Assembly: GCF_003666015.1 (NCBI RefSeq)
Contig: NZ_QPLT01000005.1
Span: 62,001-126,000, forward strand
Length of the DNA stretch: 64,000 nt
Direction of reading: 5' to 3'
Source: Halorubrum sp. Atlit-26R
GTDB lineage: Archaea > Halobacteriota > Halobacteria > Halobacteriales > Haloferacaceae
The translations under genes and the position numbers were made by a program. The notes beneath the pieces were generated by a model, which worked only from the letters and a program-made list of their open reading frames with translations, was not told the origin of the DNA and did not search any database. This document shows, one piece after another, positions 60,099-64,000 of the stretch. Position 1 is the stretch's first letter. The number at the start of each line of letters is the position of its first letter.

Positions 60099-60483
60099 CT
60101 TATAAACGACTGAGTCGGATCGCCGGTGAACGCCGCCAAAGCCACAGCCACTCGCTTATAAACGGCTAACTGTGGATCGACAGAGAACACCGCCAAAGCC
60201 CCAGCCGGGAGGCGGGCGCACGCTCGCTGCGCTCCTCGGTCGCTCACTTCGTTCGCTCCCTGCGGTGCTTGCGTCGCCTGCGCCCGCCTCCCGGCTGCCC
60301 CTTTGAGCCCCGCCCGACCGCGACCGCACCGCAGCCTCACGCCTCCCCAGCCTCGTCGGGCGCGTCCTTCGGGCTCCCTTCGGTCGCCCTCGGAGCGCCC
60401 GACTCCCTCGCGCGTGCTGACTCGCGGCCGCCGAAGGCGGCCGCTCGCAGGCACGCGCCACCGCACCGGTTATTTATAAATAG
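60099..60483 (+). repeat. Composite dispersed repeat, copy G (best-preserved)
   Basis: Two units (boxes CTTATAAAC at 60099 and 60155) precede the module. First hairpin has perfect 18-base arms at 60203-60220 and 60279-60296; GCCCCTTTGAGCCCCGCCC follows. The second hairpin has arms GTCGGGCGC and GCGCCCGAC. The third has outer arms GCGCGTGC and GCACGCGC and an inner perfect GCGGCCGCC/GGCGGCCGC stem. The closing box is TTATTTATAAATAG near 60470-60483. It separates the gene at 59661 from the end of glmM. Confidence 0.92.
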
Positions 60484-60490
60484 GTCGGCG

Positions 60491-61855
60491 CTATCGTCCG
60501 CTCTCGACGGCGACGCGCATGTCTTGGGCGAGCCGCTCGGCGCGCTCGGCGTCGGCGGACTCGGCGTAGATCCGGATCTTCGGCTCGGTGCCGGAGGGGC
60601 GGACGAGCACCCACGCGTCGCCGTAGTCGAGGCGGTAGCCGTCGGTCGTGTTCGGCTCCGCGTCGGCGGTCTCGACGTAGGCGCGGGCCGCCGAGAGCAT
60701 CTCGTCGCGCTCGTCGTCGTCCGCGTACTCCACGTTCGCCCGCACGAAGTGGTAGTCGCTGTACGGCGCGACGACCTCGCTGACGGGCGCGCCGCCGGCG
60801 TCGGCGAGCAGTTCGAGGAACCGCGCGCCGATGTACGCGCCGTCGCGCGAGAGCCGGTACGGCGGGAAGAAGACGCCGCCGTTGCCCTCGCCCGCGACCG
60901 GGACGTTGACTCCCTCCTCGTGGAACTCGCGGGTGCGGGTGATGATGTTCGTCGCGCCGATGGGCGTCAGTTCGAGGTCGGCGTCGTTGGCGGCGCAGAC
61001 GTCGACGAGCCGCTGGGAGACGTTGACCGCGCTGACGACCGCGTCGCCCGGTTCGAGGCAGGCGTCGGCCATCGCGGCGAAGGAGGTGTCGCCGTCGACG
61101 AACTCGCCGTCCTCGTCGACGAAGACCGCGCGGTCGGCGTCGCCGTCGTGCGCGATCCCCACGTCGGCGTCGGAGGTCGCGACGAGCCGCCGGAGGTCCG
61201 CGAGGTTCTCCGGGACCGGCTCCGAGTCGCGGCCGGGGAAGTGGCCGTCCGGCGTCGCGTTCACCGTCAGCACCTCGCAGCCGAGTTCGCGGTAGATCCG
61301 GGGGGACGCGACCGAGGCCGCGCCGTGGCCGGGGTCGACCGCGACCGTGAGGTCGGCGTCGGCGATCGCCCCGCGGTCGACCGCGGCGATCAGCTGGTCG
61401 ACGTAGTCGTCGACGGCGCCCTCGACGGGCGTCGTCGCGCCGGCCGCCCGCCAGTCGGCGTGGTCGTACTCGTCGTCGAGGACGCGCCGCTCGATCCGCT
61501 CCAACACGTCGACGGAGAGTTCCACGCCGTCGTCGCCGACGAGCTTGATCCCGTTGAACTCCGGCGGGTTGTGCGACGCGGTGACGAGGACGGCGGGCAC
61601 CCCCGCCGACTCGCAGTAGTTTCCGACCGCGGGCGTGGGGACGACGCCGAGTCGGTCGACGTCGCAGCCGACCGCGGCGAGCCCGCTCGCGGCGGCGTTC
61701 GCGAACAGCTCGCCGGTCGTTCGCGTGTCGCGAGCGACGGCGACGCGGTCGGCGTCCCACACCGTCCCGGCCGCCTTCGCGATGTCGAGGACGAGCGCGG
61801 GCGTGAGGTACCGCAGCGCGACCCCGCGGATGCCGCTCGATCCGAACAGCTCCAT
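60491..61855 (-). CDS. glmM: Phosphoglucosamine mutase (alpha-D-phosphohexomutase family)
   Basis: A 454-residue phosphohexomutase. The catalytic phosphoserine is S94 in VTASHNPPEFNG, the metal loop is DGDADR near 217-222, the sugar-binding loop is GEGNGG near 298-303, and the phosphate-binding loop is RPSGTEPKIRIY near 427-438. The N-terminus MELFGSSGIRG is that of archaeal GlmM, which converts glucosamine-6-phosphate to glucosamine-1-phosphate for glycan synthesis; phosphomannomutase or phosphoglucomutase activity cannot be excluded. The ATG at 61855 was chosen because the conserved fold starts there. Confidence 0.92.
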   Translation of the reverse strand: MELFGSSGIRGVALRYLTPALVLDIAKAAGTVWDADRVAVARDTRTTGELFANAAASGLAAVGCDVDRLGVVPTPAVGNYCESAGVPAVLVTASHNPPEFNGIKLVGDDGVELSVDVLERIERRVLDDEYDHADWRAAGATTPVEGAVDDYVDQLIAAVDRGAIADADLTVAVDPGHGAASVASPRIYRELGCEVLTVNATPDGHFPGRDSEPVPENLADLRRLVATSDADVGIAHDGDADRAVFVDEDGEFVDGDTSFAAMADACLEPGDAVVSAVNVSQRLVDVCAANDADLELTPIGATNIITRTREFHEEGVNVPVAGEGNGGVFFPPYRLSRDGAYIGARFLELLADAGGAPVSEVVAPYSDYHFVRANVEYADDDERDEMLSAARAYVETADAEPNTTDGYRLDYGDAWVLVRPSGTEPKIRIYAESADAERAERLAQDMRVAVESGR

Positions 61856-61984
61856 GCGAGGCCATCCGCCGGCCGAGGGGAAAGCGGTTCCGAACCGCTC
61901 GGCGACGTGTCGGCGGAGGGACACGCCCGCGCCGGGCCCGCGACGACGCGTGCGGTTCATGCCGGTGGCGCCCGTTCGCCCCGT

Positions 61985-62575
61985 ATGGACCACACGCGAC
62001 GCGACGCGCTCGCCGGGGGCGCGCTCGCCCTCTCGGTCGCGGCGGCGGGCTGCCTCGACTTCGCCGCGGGCGACGGGCCGCAGGGCCCCGAGGGGACGCC
62101 GGCGACGCTGACCTGCGAGGACGAGGGGTTCGTCCGCCTCGATCGGCCGTTCGAGGCGTCGGTCACGGAGACCCGCGTCGAGACGGGCGAGACGACCGTG
62201 GAGCTCTCCACCGAGGGGACGAGCGAGACGTACGGCCAGTCGCTCCGACTCGTCCTCCGGAACACCGGCGGCGCCCCGACGCCCACGCTCGGGGAGTCCG
62301 CCTACTCGCTCCAGCGCGAGACGGGCGAGGGGTGGCTCGACGTCCGCGGGTCGACGACCGGCGAGGCCGTCGAACTCCCCCGGGAAGAGGCGTCGCTCGG
62401 CACGAGCTCGGCGTACTCGTGGGACATCACGCTGACCGAGTCGGGGATCGCCGACGCGGTCGACGGCGTCGACCTGTCGGTCTGCCCGCCGCTCGGCGCC
62501 GGGACCTACCGGTTCGTCTACTGGGGGCTCGTCGACGCGCCGCCGATCGGCGCGGAGTTCGAACTGGTCGGGTGA
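61985..62575 (+). CDS. Tat lipoprotein of unknown function
   Basis: A 196-residue predicted lipoprotein. A twin-arginine signal (TRRDALAGGALAL) runs into a lipobox-like AAAGC with Cys at residue 23, the usual haloarchaeal Tat lipoprotein pattern. The exported part is one beta-sandwich-like domain (VELSTEGTSETYGQSLRLVLRN, landmark, then YSLQRETGEGWLDVRG) with a Cys near residue 172 that may pair with C44. Function unknown. Confidence 0.82.
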   Translation: MDHTRRDALAGGALALSVAAAGCLDFAAGDGPQGPEGTPATLTCEDEGFVRLDRPFEASVTETRVETGETTVELSTEGTSETYGQSLRLVLRNTGGAPTPTLGESAYSLQRETGEGWLDVRGSTTGEAVELPREEASLGTSSAYSWDITLTESGIADAVDGVDLSVCPPLGAGTYRFVYWGLVDAPPIGAEFELVG

Positions 62576-62603
62576 GCAGCCGTCTCGCGCCGCGCGCGAG
62601 GAC

Positions 62604-63212
62604 TCAGAACGGCTGCCAGTCGGAGGGCTGTCCGACGCGGCCGCGGACCCGGAACTCCCGGTCGTCGTCGTCGACGCGCGTCTCGACGACGACCTCGAAC
62701 GGCTCGTGGAGCGTGTGGACGACCTGCTCGTCGTGGGCGGTCGAGCCGACGACGCCGACGAACGGCCACCCCTCGCCGGATGTCTGGGAGGTCATCACGC
62801 GGGTGAACCGGTAGATGCGCTCGGGGTCCCAGTACATCAGCAGCTGCGAGAGCGAGTAGACGCCGACCGCGCGGTCCCGGCCGGCGGATGACTCGACGAT
62901 GTCGGTGAACTTGATCCCGATGTCGGTGAGGTTGCCCGCGCTGGCGACGTACTTGGTCGTCGGCGTGTCCTCGCGCTTGTCGCCCTGCTCGTGGGTGACG
63001 CAGTCGATGACGACGACGTCGTCGCCGTCGCCGCCCGTCAGCTCCTCGTAGTCGCCGCGGACCTTCTCCGCGGTCCGGCCCGTCGAGATGACGACCGGGC
63101 CGTCGGACCACGCCGCGAGCAGCCGGTTGAACAGGTCGTACTTCCCGCTCATCGGGGGACCGCTGATGAGGACGCTGTCGGCACCGCGGACAGCGTCGGG
63201 AAGCGCGGTCAT
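62604..63212 (-). CDS. RecA-superfamily ATPase (DUF7504-like)
   Basis: A 202-residue RecA/KaiC-fold protein. The Walker A loop is ISGPPMSGKYDL near residues 16-27, the Walker B-like strand is DVVVIDCVTHEQ near 65-76, and GVYSLSQLLMYWDPERIYRF follows near 115-134. Haloarchaea have many such KaiC/DUF7504 paralogues, often next to signalling genes. Start at 63212 lies 26 bases from a TTTTAC box. Likely an ATP-binding signalling protein; substrate unknown. Confidence 0.85.
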   Translation of the reverse strand: MTALPDAVRGADSVLISGPPMSGKYDLFNRLLAAWSDGPVVISTGRTAEKVRGDYEELTGGDGDDVVVIDCVTHEQGDKREDTPTTKYVASAGNLTDIGIKFTDIVESSAGRDRAVGVYSLSQLLMYWDPERIYRFTRVMTSQTSGEGWPFVGVVGSTAHDEQVVHTLHEPFEVVVETRVDDDDREFRVRGRVGQPSDWQPF

Positions 63213-63237
63213 GGTGAAAACGTGAGAGGGTGTCGGG

Positions 63238-63243
63238 TAAAAC
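63238..63243 (-). promoter_or_regulatory. TATA box of the DUF7504-like gene
   Basis: TTTTAC on the minus strand about 26 bases from the start at 63212. Confidence 0.5.
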
Positions 63244-63255
63244 CCTTCCGAGGGA

Positions 63256-63648
63256 TCACTTTCGGAGCATGGAGGGGAGGTCGAGCGACGACGGCGGCCC
63301 CTCCCGCGGCCCGTCGGTCAGTGTCAGTTCGCGTATCGCACCGGGGAGCGCGGCGGGCACCGGGGACTCGCGCGGCTCCCCGGCGCCGTCGACGAGCGAG
63401 GACCAGACCTCGTCGTCGTCGGGGTCGTCGCGCTCCGCCTTCGCCTCCAGCGCCTTCGTCCGCCCCTCGTCGTACGCCAGCTCCACGATGCTCCGGTCGT
63501 AGCTCCCCGGGAACGCCTCCAGCACGCGGTCGAGCTCATCCGGCCGGGCGCTGTCGACGCCGGCCGCGACGCCGAGCGCGAAGGCGCGCTCGACGGCCTC
63601 CTCGCGGGTGAGGTCGTCCCACTCCGTGCCGAACGTGCGGTCGTACAT
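63256..63648 (-). CDS. Haloarchaeal protein of unknown function next to KaiC-like genes
   Basis: A 130-residue acidic soluble protein. The first ~75 residues are helical (WDDLTREEAVERAFALGVAAG; VELAYDEGRTKALEAKAE as landmarks); the rest is Pro/Asp-rich and ends in SLDLPSMLRK. The ATG shares a base with the TGA of the KaiC-like gene (TGATG), so it is translated with it. Function unknown. Confidence 0.8.
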   Translation of the reverse strand: MYDRTFGTEWDDLTREEAVERAFALGVAAGVDSARPDELDRVLEAFPGSYDRSIVELAYDEGRTKALEAKAERDDPDDDEVWSSLVDGAGEPRESPVPAALPGAIRELTLTDGPREGPPSSLDLPSMLRK

Positions 63649-64000
63649 CAGTGCGTCACCGTCGCGGCCGAGCCGACGCGGAGCCCGCCGTCGGTGAACT
63701 CCACGTCTTGGATGTCGGTGTCGACGTTCGTCCCCCGCATCTTCAGCACCTGAACCCCGCGCTGCATCCCCTCGTCTTCGAGGTAGTTGTGCATAAAGAC
63801 GACGCCGTGTGCGAGGTAGTGCTCCTCGGAGTAGGCGCTCGGGTCGGTCATCTCGGAGATCAGGAGCGTCGTGGCGTCGGTCCGCTTCAGCGAGGAGAGC
63901 AGCTGGATCATCGTGTCCTCGTCGTCGTCGAGGAGGAACCGCAACAGCATCGTCGAGTCGAAGACGACCCGGTCGATGTCGCGGGAGTTGATGAACCCGG
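63648..64000 (-). CDS. KaiC/RadA-like ATPase (N-terminal part beyond the window)
   Basis: The last ~117 codons of a RecA-superfamily protein. FDSTMLLRFLLDDDEDTMI, LKRTDATTLLISEM, HGVVFMHNYL and VLKMRGTNVD are the typical second half of a KaiC-like domain (the strand carrying the arginine finger and the following beta hairpin). The N-terminal Walker motifs lie right of base 64000. With the DUF7504-like ATPase it makes a pair of RecA-fold proteins. Its role is probably signal transduction or regulation, inferred. Confidence 0.85.
   Translation of the reverse strand, partial: GFINSRDIDRVVFDSTMLLRFLLDDDEDTMIQLLSSLKRTDATTLLISEMTDPSAYSEEHYLAHGVVFMHNYLEDEGMQRGVQVLKMRGTNVDTDIQDVEFTDGGLRVGSAATVTH

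Noticed and set aside
60269-62575. A 768-codon plus-strand open frame
   Set aside because: It runs antisense to glmM and through repeat G. Its composition (Arg/Val/Asp from mirror codons) is that of a shadow frame; only its 3' end (61985-62575) is the real lipoprotein gene.

Overview
The window is chromosomal DNA from a haloarchaeon (class Halobacteria; a Halorubrum-like, Haloferacales organism is my best guess, not proven). The evidence is very high GC with G/C-ending codons, acidic proteins, leaderless genes with a TTTATA/TTTTAA-type box about 25 bases before the start codon, and marker genes: archaeal GluRS, TmcA, S19e, PriS/GINS/archaeal DnaG, RibL, an archaeal ba3-type oxidase, a PGF-CTERM protein and a Tat-dependent Rieske protein. 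I found no rRNA, tRNA or CRISPR array.

Layout. 1-5.7 kb: 3' part of gltX, a Sulfolobus-type ferredoxin, tmcA, UPF0179 and uridine phosphorylase. 5.9-11.4 kb: a large pilin-signal-like surface protein, HMG-CoA synthase, S19e and a MOSC protein. 11.4-17.3 kb: PEP carboxylase divergent from a Rieske protein, followed by envelope proteins. 17.3-24.5 kb: a zinc-ribbon/winged-helix protein, an IMPase-family phosphatase, and a likely operon priS-gins-DUF998-beta-CASP nuclease. 24.5-30.5 kb: an AT-richer accessory island holding a PadR regulator, a DMT-type transporter with an extra C-terminal region, a methyltransferase flanked by IS605-like end remnants, a GatD homologue split into two genes, and a decayed SDR gene. 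30.5-38.9 kb: acetyltransferase and membrane proteins, a prepilin peptidase, dnaG and a DUF3311/SSS symporter pair. 39.4-48.9 kb: a putative heme N-oxygenase plus cysteine hydrolase operon, MATE exporter, HEAT-repeat protein, phospholipase-D-like protein, DHH nuclease, and MPN protein with RibL. 49.1-57.6 kb: a terminal-oxidase block (CtaA-half/CtaB fusion, Cu P-type ATPase, oxidase subunits II and I with small membrane subunits, thioredoxin). 58.4-64 kb: IscU-type scaffold, zinc-finger protein, GlmM, Tat lipoprotein and a RecA/KaiC-like ATPase cluster running off the right edge.

The most unusual content is a family of seven long intergenic repeats (A-G) in both orientations. Each has one or more ~55-63-base units containing a TTTATAAAT-like box and the block AGCCCCAGCCG, joined to a ~250-400-base module with several inverted repeats. 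The first inverted repeat has 18-base arms that are perfectly complementary in four copies and nearly so in two, although the arm sequence differs between copies: paired changes expected of a conserved structure. One copy carries six identical 63-base units. I cannot assign the family to any described element; a structured RNA or a palindromic non-autonomous mobile element are the two main readings.
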